Source: Ancylostoma caninum
Taxonomy: Eukaryota; Nematoda; Chromadorea; Rhabditida; Ancylostomatidae
NCBI GenBank assembly: GCA_037903475.1
Contig: JBAJFG010000314.1
Location: 620,001-684,000, forward strand
Length of the DNA stretch: 64,000 bases
Reading direction: 5' to 3'
Both the position numbers and the translations under genes were made by a program. Positions 12,768 through 24,800 of this stretch are shown here, one piece after another. Under the pieces are notes generated by a model. It was not told the DNA's origin and made no database searches. It saw only the letters and a program-made list of their open reading frames with translations. Every line of letters starts with the position of its first letter. Positions within the stretch are counted from its first letter, which is position 1.

Positions 12768-13013
12768 AACTAGGACGTCATACATAGCCTAGGATACCTA
12801 AGGCAAATCTGGTAACAACCCAAATTTACCCACCGGTAACACCTGCGGTAGCACTTTTACCTTGGTTAATCTCTGGTGGTACATGCGGGCGCTGGTCGTG
12901 TCTCACCAAAGTTTCTTAGACTGTGCGTTAAAAATGTTCACAGTTAGCGCGCTGAGTATCGACAGTGCATTTGAAGTCGATGCGCCAAGTCACCCCAATT
13001 TTCGTGAAACATT

Positions 13014-13094
13014 GAGCTAACCATACTTTCCTATATAGTAGGATGGGGAAGCAAGGCTTCCCCATCCTATTACATAAGAAAGTATGGTCAGCTC
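13014..13094. repeat. 81-bp foldback hairpin
   Basis: Near-perfect palindrome from GAGCTAACCATACTTTC to its complement GAAAGTATGGTCAGCTC, with the centre GGGGAAGCAAGGCTTCCCC. It is noncoding and could be a small MITE or a transcribed hairpin. Confidence 0.8.
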
Positions 13095-13767
13095 AACTTT
13101 CCAGTACATCTGTGCATCTTATGGGACATATTGGCATCCCTGTGCTCAACGGGTTGAGCACGCGAAGTCTACCGAATGAGAAACCGCGCATTGCTCTTGA
13201 GCACAGATTCATCTGATACAAATACGCGTAATGCAGATGACAGTGCGTGCGAAATGTGACCTGTCGCAAAGGTGCTAATTAGCTATAATTATGGCGCAAT
13301 GATTTCATTGCTAGTGTCGTGGACATTTCTAGGAATTCCGATGGTCCTGTTAATGGCAGTGCTCGCCTCAGAATCGCTATTGAGATTTCAACACCAACAA
13401 AATCATCGGATGATGTTGATCACAACGCTTTACATACATATCTAATTACGAAAACTGCTAGTGGAACCCTTTTTCCGTGGGGTTTCTGTGCCCGTTGCGA
13501 CAACTACCACAGGAAGTTGTGCTACCTACACGTTAGGGGCTAGCAATCGATATCACCGCCGCCACGACATGATACAACTCCGCATTCTTTGTGGCAGCTG
13601 TCGTAATGACTCCTTTGAACTCTCCAAATGAAGGGATTCAACAAGGAGTATTTCGACAATTTTGCAGGGAAATACGCAAATCACTGTGATTATCGTCGTG
13701 TGAAGATTCTTTTAATTTTTAAGTTTCAAAATAAAGTGCGCGCCTTTAATGATTAGAACTGTTCCAG

Positions 13768-13820
13768 ACTGGAAGTGCCCCGCCAATCGCAAGAACGTCA
13801 ACGGAGTCTGTGTTAAGTGA
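13768..13820 (+). CDS. Possible terminal exon of an EB-type gene
   Basis: After GTTCCAG the frame reads WKCPANRKNVNGVCVK then TGA, resembling the end of an EB module (C-P-x5-NGVC). It may belong with the exon at 12612, but the phase between the two does not fit directly, so an unseen exon or an error is implied. Confidence 0.3.
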
Positions 13821-14867
13821 TGGTATAGCAGCTATCGTCGTATCAGGCTCTTTTCTTCGACTTTTGCCCGAAGTTGTTGTGCATAGCCATCTTCTTTGTG
13901 TGTACTTCGATCTCTCCACGACTGGCTGTTTTATTTAGCTATTCTTCTACTTTCAAAGAGACTATATCTATGTTGGAAACATGAAGTGAAATTGTGTTCG
14001 ATTTACTTTGTATGTCGTAAGCTCGGAGTGTTATTGATGCAGAGTTCTCACTGAAGCCATCCCACAGCATCATCCATGTACAGCTGGCTAAAAATTACTC
14101 GTGCAGTAGTATTTCAATTATAAGATCATCGCGGATAAATATAATACCTTGCTTGTCGGAATTTACCTGTCACAGAGACCGCCAAATTCTCAGGGTTTGT
14201 TCTCAATTCACCTTCTATGTGATGTGTTGCATTGTGACCTATCATAATGTATGAATAAATAAAGTAATAAAGTATAATATAATATGCTTTGAGTTTGAAT
14301 CCCACTGAGTGCTCTCCAAATCTTTTGAAGTTGATAATTACTGAATAATTTTTGGAAAACCCTCCGTAATCGGAAACTCCGACCTTTTGAGACCCCATGA
14401 TGGCATCGTACCCTTCTCGAAGGCACTAATGGTGTTAAATTCTGTGTCGGTGTACCATTTAATTGGACCAACTTTCTTGTGCTTCACAACCTAAATGAGG
14501 AGGTTCACTGTAATCAAATGTAATCCTTTCAGGGATGGGATACTTTTCAATGTTGAGAAAAGAATTTTTGGCATAGTGAGCATGTGTTTTCTCTAAATTT
14601 TTCCACTTTCAGAGGTGTCAAGCAGAATGTACAAGAGCCCCACTGTCCTTCACTTGGTGAATCTCCCGATCCTCATCCCCCACCAACAAAGTCATGCACC
14701 TCTGCGAAGTCGGTAAATTGGTACCAAAGGGGTCTGAGGGGATGAAGGTCCCACCTCGTACACCGAGTGCCCCCGCCTGGATAGTGTATGGGGCACGTAC
14801 GCTTTCATTACTCCGAAAATTCTGAGATAAAGATGAATGCGTGGCGCATTCAAAGAAGTGAGGCTGA

Positions 14868-15449
14868 ATTCCGGCGTGGCCGCGGCCAGCGACCTTTGGC
14901 TGGTCAGATTTGGCCACCGACATATGTACTGTTGATTAGGTATCTCACCGAATTCCCTCAAATTTCGCATGTAGGGGTTATTCGATGTGCTGAACAAAAA
15001 TATCGCATTCATTTTGTATTATACCTCCGTTATGGGGAAATTACGGTGGGTGATGGAAAACGTACATAATTCCGGCGCCATGTAGCCAGCCATTGATGGC
15101 TACGAAAGCGGCCACATTTGGCCGCGTTTTGAAAGGCGGCCAAATGTGGCCAGAATCTTCAGGAAAAATTTTGATGAAACTTCGCATAGAGTGGTTATTT
15201 TAGGTGCTGTACACTGAAATCGCATCCAATTCGTATAATAACCCCATTTTAGTAGGATTACGGTAGGTGTACGGTAGGTGTCGTATCTTACAGAACTTTC
15301 TGGATCTTTACATAGCCGGTTGTTTGAGGTGCTGAGCACGACTATGAACGTCATTTTGCACGATATTGCCGTTTTCCTGCTGAAATCAGCATTTTCCTCC
15401 AACTTTTGGCTGGCCAAATGTGGCTGGCCACGGCCACGCCGGAATTCGG
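14868..15449. mobile_element. Long-TIR MITE (CCGGCGTGGCCG ends)
   Basis: The left end GAATTCCGGCGTGGCCGCGG and the right end, the complement of CGGCCACGCCGGAATTC, are inverted. GGCCAAATGTGGC-type motifs repeat inside. Interior phrases (GGTGCTGAGCACGACTATGA, CATTTTGCACGATATTGCCG) resemble the element at 61829-62272, so the two share an ancestor. Open frames on both strands here are not genes. Confidence 0.7.
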
Positions 15450-15565
15450 CCTGTGGTTGATTACCGCTAACCGTCTCACTCTTCATGTATCACTTTCGCC
15501 ACCGCAACCGACAGCCATAACAGGAGCCAAACTTCAACGAGCAGTCACAGGCCTACTTTAAGGTC

Positions 15566-15706
15566 AGGGCTAGGATTCATGGACGCACAACCAAGCAAAA
15601 CCAGGCTGGCTAACAACTTTCGCATCTTGCGTCTCCTATGGTAATCTATGTAATAACCAATCACGATAACCACCGTTGGTTTGCTTGGTTATCGTTTCAT
15701 GAATCC
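15566..15706. repeat. MITE with GGATTCATG ends
   Basis: GGGCTAGGATTCATGGACGC with ACCAAGCAAA on the left is inverted relative to TTTGCTTGGTTATCG with TTTCATGAATCCC on the right, over about 141 bp. A relative lies at 6299-6441. Confidence 0.6.
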
Positions 15707-16965
15707 CATCCCATGCCATTTACACAGCGCAAGATTAAAACAAAGCCAGCAGATTTTGAGACCCAAGCAATAGCAGTCGCAATAGCAAAGATATCGAATT
15801 GTGGATTCTATTTCCCCCGCGATATCAGATGGAAGGCAGTCGGATACAGGTTCACGTTGGACTTTTTTTTTTCAGGATTAATCGTGAACCATTTAATGGA
15901 CATTAACAAAATCTGTCCGCATGAATTTCACATGTGCGAATTTATGGATTTTCAAATGGGTGCTTTGGTAATTATCCGAACGCGGAAAAGAGAAAAGATC
16001 CAAATCCGATTTGTACTCTTCATTTTCTCTTTCGATTACTGAACTTGAAACTCGGCATAACCTTGCACTTGGGGATCATCCGTTCACTTCCGTTTTCCAC
16101 GTTATTGGGACGTTGATGTACAGCTCGGGAGAACATGTGGGGAATTCCATTTGAAAAATTTTAGTTCGTTCATTTATGTGAAATTCGTTCCTCGCTGTTG
16201 TGACCTTATCATGGTAATTCCTCTGAGTTCTCACTGAAATCTCTCATCTACTTCATCTCCCACTTATCAACTGCTATTTTTCAAGCCAGTTAAATACAGA
16301 ATTAAAAAGAGAAAATGAAATTGAACTGGTAGGATGAATATTATAATTTTAACTGGGTCCACACCTCATAAATTTTCTCTACATTGCTTATTGGTATACA
16401 TTTTTGAGCCATTTTCAAGTGCTAGCTTTTGTAAATAAATATTTTCTGATTTTGTTGGTGTTGCACTCACATTTTTTTCTCTTCTTGCCAAACTTTATTC
16501 ATATTTCCATACTGCTACAATTATACATTTTAGAAGACAACAACAGGTTTAGTTTGTATTAAATTCTATCCATTATTTGAAAAAAAAAAACGTGAAGTCC
16601 TTCCCACCGTAGTGATGAGTTTTCAGAAGGATCTGATGTTTTTATCTTAGTTGCCTATATATGTCAAGAGAACGAAGCGGGCAATCAAGATACCATACAA
16701 AGGTACTGTATACTACTGTCTACTACTACTATACTAAAAATAGATAGGGGTACTACATAGAATACTATGTAAAATCCTACATTATATGAAATACTCTATG
16801 CTACTTTGCAGAAAATACTACTTCTAAACTTAGAATAGAAATAGAACTACTAGTATACTAAAAACAGCTGCGAGAAGAAGTGTATAACCAAGATATTATA
16901 ATATTTCTCTAGTTTTCTTTTTTTTTTAAATTGTAAACTATTTATGTCATTCTGCTTTCTCATAG

Positions 16966-17289
16966 AACCAATTTCTCCACCTAACCCTGCCATCCTATTG
17001 ACGCTCTGGTGTTCACTACACGCTGAACCGCTAGAATGTTCCAGCAATGGACAAGGTGTCCTGTCGGGGGTATCAAATTGCACAGTGGCAAAGTAGGGGC
17101 CGTTAATCTCTGCAAATTGCCCTTGTACGTCCTATTCATAGGTAATTCACAGGTCAGCACAGCCAATTCGCAACAACTGCCCCCTACAGGCAGCGAGTCT
17201 CACGTCCCTGCCCTGACCTCAACTAACTACCCTCCCAGTTACTATCCTTCTGGGCGGTCCATCCACAGCCTTAGTGGTCTACTCAGCGG
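16966..17289 (+). CDS. Two candidate exons of an unrecognised protein
   Basis: Exon 16966-17084 follows TTTCTCATAG and contains EPLECSSNGQGVLSGVSNCT. Exon 17153-17289 follows TAATTCACAG and contains VSTANSQQLPPTGSESHVPA and a Ser/Tyr/Pro-rich stretch, ending at GG|GTATGT. The phases fit each other. The first resembles part of an EB- or EGF-like Cys module, the second a low-complexity extracellular linker. No start or end was found. Confidence 0.3.
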
Positions 17290-18867
17290 GTATGTCCGTT
17301 TTGGGAGTTGGTTCTCTCACTTTTCTCTTCTTCTTTCCTTTATATACAGTGCTGGCCAGATGGAAACCATCTTGTGAACCTTTGTTCATAACTTTTCCTT
17401 TGGTGAACCTTGAAATTTCTAATTCCACCGATAAAGAACCTATGAACTAAAGTTCTAGAGGTGAGTCTTCTCGACCAGTATTGTACTTGTTCCATGATGG
17501 AGTCAGCGGATTTCTGCGTCCGTGTCGCTCATTGTAAAAATTATTCCGGCTCTTGTATGGTAGGCGCTACCTCTTGGAGTGCATCCTAGCATCTAACTGC
17601 CGCAAAATTTTGAGAATATCCCTATTCTAAAAGATTGAAATGATTTCTCTACTTTTTCTTCATTTCTTCCTCAGTTCACTAGCTTCTCTCGGATTATCAC
17701 AACATTTTGTGAATTTTACGTAAATTCCAGGACGAAACCCACTGGTTTTCAGCTCATTTTTTCTTTTGATTGCCACATTTCTCCCTAGTAACGACCAGGT
17801 CATCCAGCTTGCACAATTATTATCCCAAAAATTGAGCCTCTGTTTCTGATGGGGGAAGTCGGGAACATTTGTGGACCTACTGAGTTGGTATCAGGAGCTC
17901 TTCTTTTTCATACATATAGGATCGCAGTGCTGACGAGCCAGCACCCTACCGAACAAGCTCGACTGTTCAGCTCTTCTCCCACCTGATCCATGGATGCAAT
18001 AGAGTTATATCAGCCTTTTTGTGCGACTTCTTTCTTAATGTTCCTTCTGTAAAGCGGTTTATGGAAAGTTCCTGAAAGTTGCCGCCTTCCTACCAGTACA
18101 GACTGGACGAGTTTCCAAATAAAGTCATTGGCTCCAACAAGATCCTTGGGTGAAATCCACCAATTTTTATTAGATGAATTTACGGGTGGGTTACTCACTT
18201 CTCGCGAACGTCTATGAATACCGCTACTGTCTTCTTCCCTTAAACTATCATCTTAAAATACTAATTACTCAGTGAATGGATCTTTGGTGCTTTTTTGATC
18301 ACGTGAATCAATGAGAATTCTTGATGATCCTGAGAAAACTTCTACATGGAACATAGACACCCTTGCTAAGCGATTCGTAAAGGTTCAGCGAGAGAAAACG
18401 CCTAGTCACAAAGAAATGCGACGAAACTTTCTCCTGCGCGCCTATGTATAAGCGTATCTTCAAAGGTGCATAGGAACGCATCAATCATGACGCAGCCCAT
18501 AAAATCGGGAAAGCCCAAAGGTACTTTCGGTCCATGGGCGTGGTCAGGTAGACGGCACGTGATTGGTTAGGAACTCGTTTAATAGAAAACACCTGCCTGT
18601 CTTTTTGGTACTTCGTTATACTGGAGTGATAGCGCTCACTATTCGCTCATCCACCGACCCAAAGAGCCAAATCAAAGATCACACATGTGATTCGTCGGGC
18701 TAATTCACCGCAAATCTTAAAATGAGCTCCTTCCCGTGTGCTTCCCGTGCATGGGTTGTTTTCATATTCCTCGCTGTTCCTGATATCCGCACAGAATCGG
18801 CTTAGGCCACCTCGCCTAGCTGCCATTTAGCTGATTCAATCTCTACACTTTTTTCAGTGAATCAACG

Positions 18868-21800
18868 ATGTACAGCAAGACAGCCGATGTGTCTTGGATT
18901 CGACAGAACTTATTCCTTGTCTGCACGATCTCATCGATATTCGCAGGCACGTTAGCTGGAGTTCTTCTAAGGTGAGCTTCTGAAATCTCTTGTTATGCAG
19001 ATGATTGTGTTTGCCTGTCGAATCTATCAAACAGTGGCATTCCGGGAAGTGGGGGGGGGGGGAGGGGAGGGGCGGAATCTTTCTCATAAAACTTATAACA
19101 TTTATTAAGTTACTTTTGATTACTTGGACATGCCGTGATCCTTTGAATATTTATTATCAGACATTTCCTTTTTGTTTTATTCGGTCCAAAATCAGTTTCT
19201 CAGTGATTTGCTCTTGAAATGCCGACTGTTCTGGTCCACTTTTTTGGTGAAGACCCAATTTTTTTTTACCAGCCCCCTAGTCTCTGACCTTTGTGGCTAT
19301 CAAATGCTATCTATCCACGAGATGGACCATTTTTTGCCTATCTCGGCACCGGTAAGTAGCAGTAGCGAAAATGGGCTGCCATGGGCTGTGTGACGCTTGA
19401 GAAAAAAACTGTGGTCTCCGCCACTTTGGGGAACCGGATGGGAAAGCAAGACTGGTAAAAAATATTGGGCCCAATATTAAGCACGTGGCATAGAACAGAT
19501 ATAAAAAGAATATCAATAAATTATTGAATATAACCTGATACAGAATTCTTAATTATTTCATGAAATACTTTTGAAAAATTTGGCGACCCATTTTCGGGAG
19601 GGCGGTCCTTCCTTTGCCTCCGCAACGTTCTCCCGGGCATTGCACAATCTAAGAGATGACTACCAGCCCCACGAACATCCTCCAGTTGTTGAATGAAAAT
19701 ATTGGGGAGTTCTTGCTTTGTTTTAATTCGTGCTGATAGTGAAATTCTCTTTAATAAGGTTAACAAGTTAACGAAAGCGAACTAACACTAGTTCAAAGCA
19801 GTTAACAGTGTCTGTCTACTTTCCCACATCATTACATAGCCTTCAAATCCTCCTGCTAGAGCAGCTAGTGCGAGCACAGATTGGTTCCATTGCGATGATT
19901 TAGGTAACTCAACCACTGCCCAAGGGCATTGGCCGCATTTAGGCTTAGGTGACTGTTTTTTAGCACTCTTTGTGTTCACACGATGTTCCTGTACTCTGTG
20001 TTGTCACAGTAGACCTTGATACTGATCTCACTATCTCTGTTATTTGCGACAACATAGAGGTGGACTAGTTAAACCCTCACAAGTCAGCCACGACGCGCTC
20101 GTAAGGTCAGATCTGCGGTTCCATCGATGGGATTTGTGGACTGCACTATGAAGCTTAGTCGGTACTGCGCCACTGGCAAAAGAGTCGTGATTCATCGCTC
20201 GTTAACCCAGACGTTGGCCCACCAGAGTTAACGCGTATCAACTTAGGTAAGCGAGTGGGGTTAACGAGTGATGCGAAGCGGCTCCCATTGCCAATGGTGC
20301 AATAGCCATTGATGTTCACTGCAAAAAATCCTTTTCCAAAGCGTCATAAAGTCTGCGATCTCCTGTTATACCAAGCCTATTCAAAAAAAAAGAGAGAGAA
20401 AGAAAAGAGAACAGGACTCAAAATTTCCGCAGCATCTCTGCAAATGAGAGATAGTTTAGCAAAATCAATTAGGAGAGCAAACGAGTTCCAAGTATCGACA
20501 GATGCCAGCTGTTACATGTTAACGATAAGCCTTGAAGGGTAAGTACTGGTGCTGATCATGCTACATGATGTTCCTAATACAGGAATAAATGATACTTAAT
20601 TCTCTCTCTCTCTCTCTCTCTGAGTCCTGAGAAATGATCCAACATTTCATCAATGCTTTTTAATGCAAGCAACTAGGCCGAGTTACCAGTTGCAGTCCCA
20701 CGTCGGCCAATGGGAGAGGGGGCCAACACGTTCGACTTTACCCTTGGATTAGTAATTTTTATAACCATACTAGATCTACCTCCCCTACAATATCGGAGCT
20801 TTGCGGCTCCTGGGTCACCACCAGGTTTTACTCATCAGCCAATGCTGTCAATCTTTCGGTGGACATTCTTTTGTCACCAGTGGAGAACCTGAGGCCGCAG
20901 TCCTTACCAAGCGCTTGCAGATTTTTTTTCCATTGGAGCGTCTCTTTCAATGGAAAAAAGGTTCTTAATTTCTTTAGGAAATAAGGTGAGGGCTATCTCG
21001 TCCTTCTTTAATGAGTCAAATGTGCTGCTGCCTCGAATTTTTATTGTATTGCTTTTCTAACTTAACTCCAACTATTTTATTTCCTGTTCTTCGTTCGTCT
21101 GATTTGATTCGATCTGATTCCGACTCCAGGTCTTGCCACGATAGTTGATGGCACATCCTTGTGATTTATTAAATAAATAAATAAAGGAAAAATGGTAAAT
21201 GTTTTATTCTCATTGTAGAGTTGTCATCTAATTCAAATGACCCGTAAGTCTGCCCTTTATTCTGTACATATCTATTCTTTATTAAGTCTCTTTATCGCAA
21301 CAGAAATCAGGGTATTTCTCCTACCCTATCCCCCACCCCTCCTGCCCTCCACAGAAGACTTTTAGTGGCCTCTACTAATAGATGTATATATGAAGAGGAC
21401 TAGATGTCCAGGGATAAGAGTGTTGCTGGTAAGTATAGGTGTGAATGCTTTTATCTCGTATGTATAAACTACTCTTATTCTGAGTAATCCTAAACGACGA
21501 CCAGCTGATGGATGCTGTTATGTCCATAGTGCAATTTATACGGGATGTGTGCGATTGATGTGCGTGCGTCCAATGAATGAGGTCCCAGTCACATCCGTGA
21601 CGGAAGTGAGACACACGCGTTAGCGTCTTTACCGGTATTTTCAGTTAGAGTGGATGTTACCACATTGATATTTCTTCATGTAATTTATATTCTTTTTTTC
21701 CCTTTATTTCTCCATGTAAATTTCTCCCCAAACGAATGCGAGCGTCTAACGTACGACTGACTCGCGTGCCTAGTATAAACTACCCTTATTCTTCATACAC

Positions 21801-24800
21801 GGTTTGCAACAGACTAGGAACATTTCTTGTAACGTTTACATTTTTCCCAAAGCACGAATTTTTGGCATTCTGTCAGAGTTCTCCAAAAGTGAGAAAAGAG
21901 TGATATGGCGCGAAATAGAGGCATACCATCACTTACACAGCGTCTTTCTGCGTACAATGAAATTACAAATTACTAAGTGGTTAATGCGATTTCTCTTGCT
22001 TGCTACAGCCTGTCCCACATGAGTTATCGTCAAGTGAAAAACGGAAAAATAAACACGGAATCAAACACGGAGCATCACTTCCACTGCTTCAACGCATATT
22101 TGTCATCAAACATCGCTGTTCGATGTTTGATGTTCTGGAACGTGTTCTTTACTGAACATATCGTCGACTGCTAGCCACGAACTGCTTTGTAGTACTAAAC
22201 ACAGCATTTTCGGTTCTCGCCGTTGTTCCCTGCTCGCTCTTTCGTACACTGACCTCTGCGATCCATCGGCGGGTACCACGAGACTAATACTACACAAGAA
22301 AGGAAACCAAATAAAGGAAGTGTGTAGCTCATGTCTGCCTTTTCTAGGCTGCTCCCGCTCGAAGAAGACACGATAGCGTTGATTGGACTGCCTGGAGAAC
22401 TATTCATGAACATGCTGAGGGCGATGATTCTTCCACTCATCATTGCCAGCTTGGTTTCAGGTATAGTGTAATCCTGAACTTTGAGCAATGGCCTGATTCA
22501 TGTCAACCTAATTTGCGGTGACATTGTCGCAAAATAGCGTATAGTATTGAGTTGGGTACTTGTCTCGATTGCTCTCGATTATTCACTCTTAGAAGGTTTG
22601 GCCTTTGATAGCGAATTCGCCAAACTGCAAGGGTAAGTGAGAACGGCAGTGTAAAAGCTATCTCCATAGGTGATGTGGAGCCTGTTTGATTTGAAGCTTT
22701 CCTTATCAAAGCACTACAGTGTGTACATCATTTTTGTCCACGGGTCCTGAGAAGAAGAATATGTACAAAAACACGAAGCGATGAACATTGTTTGGATGGG
22801 GGCGGCACCCAGTAAGCGAAAGTGCAGCTGGAGCGTGCCCTGCTGTATTAACCAGCTGTAGCAAATATTAGGTTGGTCCGAAAGTCTTGCACCTAATCTC
22901 ATACATTTTTCAAAAGATGTTAAGTTCATTATGAATAGATATCAATCAACAAAATAATCACATTCATGATCCACGAGGTATGGCCAACGCTGCACTAAAG
23001 CATCAGCTCCAGAGGTCAAGAACTCTGGCAGCTGCGAGTCTAAGAAGCTTCGAATATCACATTTCGGTTTGGTCCAATCACCGAATTTGTCTTCTCGTAG
23101 ATGCTGCCTCAGAACTCCGAACAAGTGGTATTCGGACGGGCATAAGTCGGGAGAATAAGCAGATTGTGGTAGGTCCTCCCAACCTAATTCGGCAATTGTT
23201 TCGCGAGTAAGCTTTGCCAGCTGGAGTCGGGCGCTGTCATGAAGTGAAGCAAAATGTCCAATTTTTCCCCGCTCCAGGCGAGTTGCGTCTACCGTTCTAT
23301 GTAGTTAAGAAAGAGCTAGGCAGTCACGGTCGCCCAGGTGTCAGCAGTTCTCGATACAGCATTCTCTCGGAATTCCACCAACAACACCGAAAAACCTTTT
23401 TTCGTGCACCTCTCTTTTCGACTATATTGGAGATGGTTCGTTACGCACGACTCAACTTTTCTTTCGTGTATGGTTAACACACAGACCCAAGTCTCATTTC
23501 AGTGGCATTTTGATTCAAAGTCTATGGAGTTCTAGATCCTAAAAAATATCTTGGTGCAAAACTTTCGGAATAACCTAATATCTTCTCGCGCTGAACTATC
23601 TCTGGACTCCCAGAGAGCTGTCAGATAAGAATTGGTGAAATCAAAGATTAAGGAAGGAAAATGAAACCTAGAGTGATTCATCAGCGATAGTGGCGATAGT
23701 AAGGCGGAAAAGCATAGGAATTTCAAAGCAAAGGAACGTTGGGTTTCTTTCAGTTGTTCTAGTCAAGTTTCTTCTTTGAAATAAAATCGTTTCGTAATTG
23801 AATTCCATTAAACGATCGTATGCATTCGTCACTTGGATTTTCGCAAATAAGCACTGGTTCATGCCCATCACCACCAAGTCTGCAGCACTTGGTATATTTT
23901 GAAAAAGTTAGACACTCATTGGCTCTTTCTTCGTTCTCAAGTGGTATTTTGTGTCTACTGGACTACCTAAAAATGCATTTCAGGTGTATCAATGCTTGAT
24001 GGTAAAACAGCTGGTAAACTGGGCACAAGAAGCTTCTTGTACTACTCAGCAGCTACTCTGCATGCCGTCATAGTAAGCACAGTTCTGCGTACCAACGTGT
24101 CATTGAAAGAACAGCACCAGTGAAAGGTATTCTTGTTCAGCTCGGAATTGTCATTGCCACGGTGCTGAAGCCAGGAAACGTTGACATCAAACAAAATCTC
24201 ACAGACGATCAACCACTGGCCGCCCAGGGAAAGCTTCAAGACAAAATGAGCGATTTGTTGAGGTACTTTGTCAAACATTCCGTGAGGCTCGGCAACCCAC
24301 TCTTACTACCCCGTTTACAGGAACATGTTCTCCGAGAACTTGGTCCGATCGATGTTCCAGCAACAACAGACCACTCAGAAGTTCGTCGATAAAAACTCCA
24401 CTGAAGTTGCGAAGGAGCTGGTGTGGACGGATGGCATGAACGTAGTTGGTGGGTGGCCCGTCGGCTTCATTCATTTGATTACTTGTCTTGTGAGGAATTT
24501 TTCAGCTTGAAAGAGAACAAAACACTGTAAAATCATGGGTGTTGGAATACTGGACACATGCTAACCTTAGCTGATTCAGAATTTTCCTCGGTATCCGCCT
24601 GAAATAATCCCAAACTGGTCAAGAATTCATGAAAGATTTGAAACCAGGTTGATTAAAGCAAGCCAGTTAATTCATAAGCTGCCCGCTCATCTTGTTGATT
24701 TCGTAGTTTTAGGAGATGCAGGACGTGAAGTTTAGTCTGCCAACCTGGTTTAGCTTGATTATGCCTTCTTGAAGGCTATTGTCTTTGAAAAAAAGCTGCC

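Noticed and set aside
23214..23477. Plus-strand ORF of 87 codons
   Set aside because: Shadow of the antisense mariner transposase fragment.
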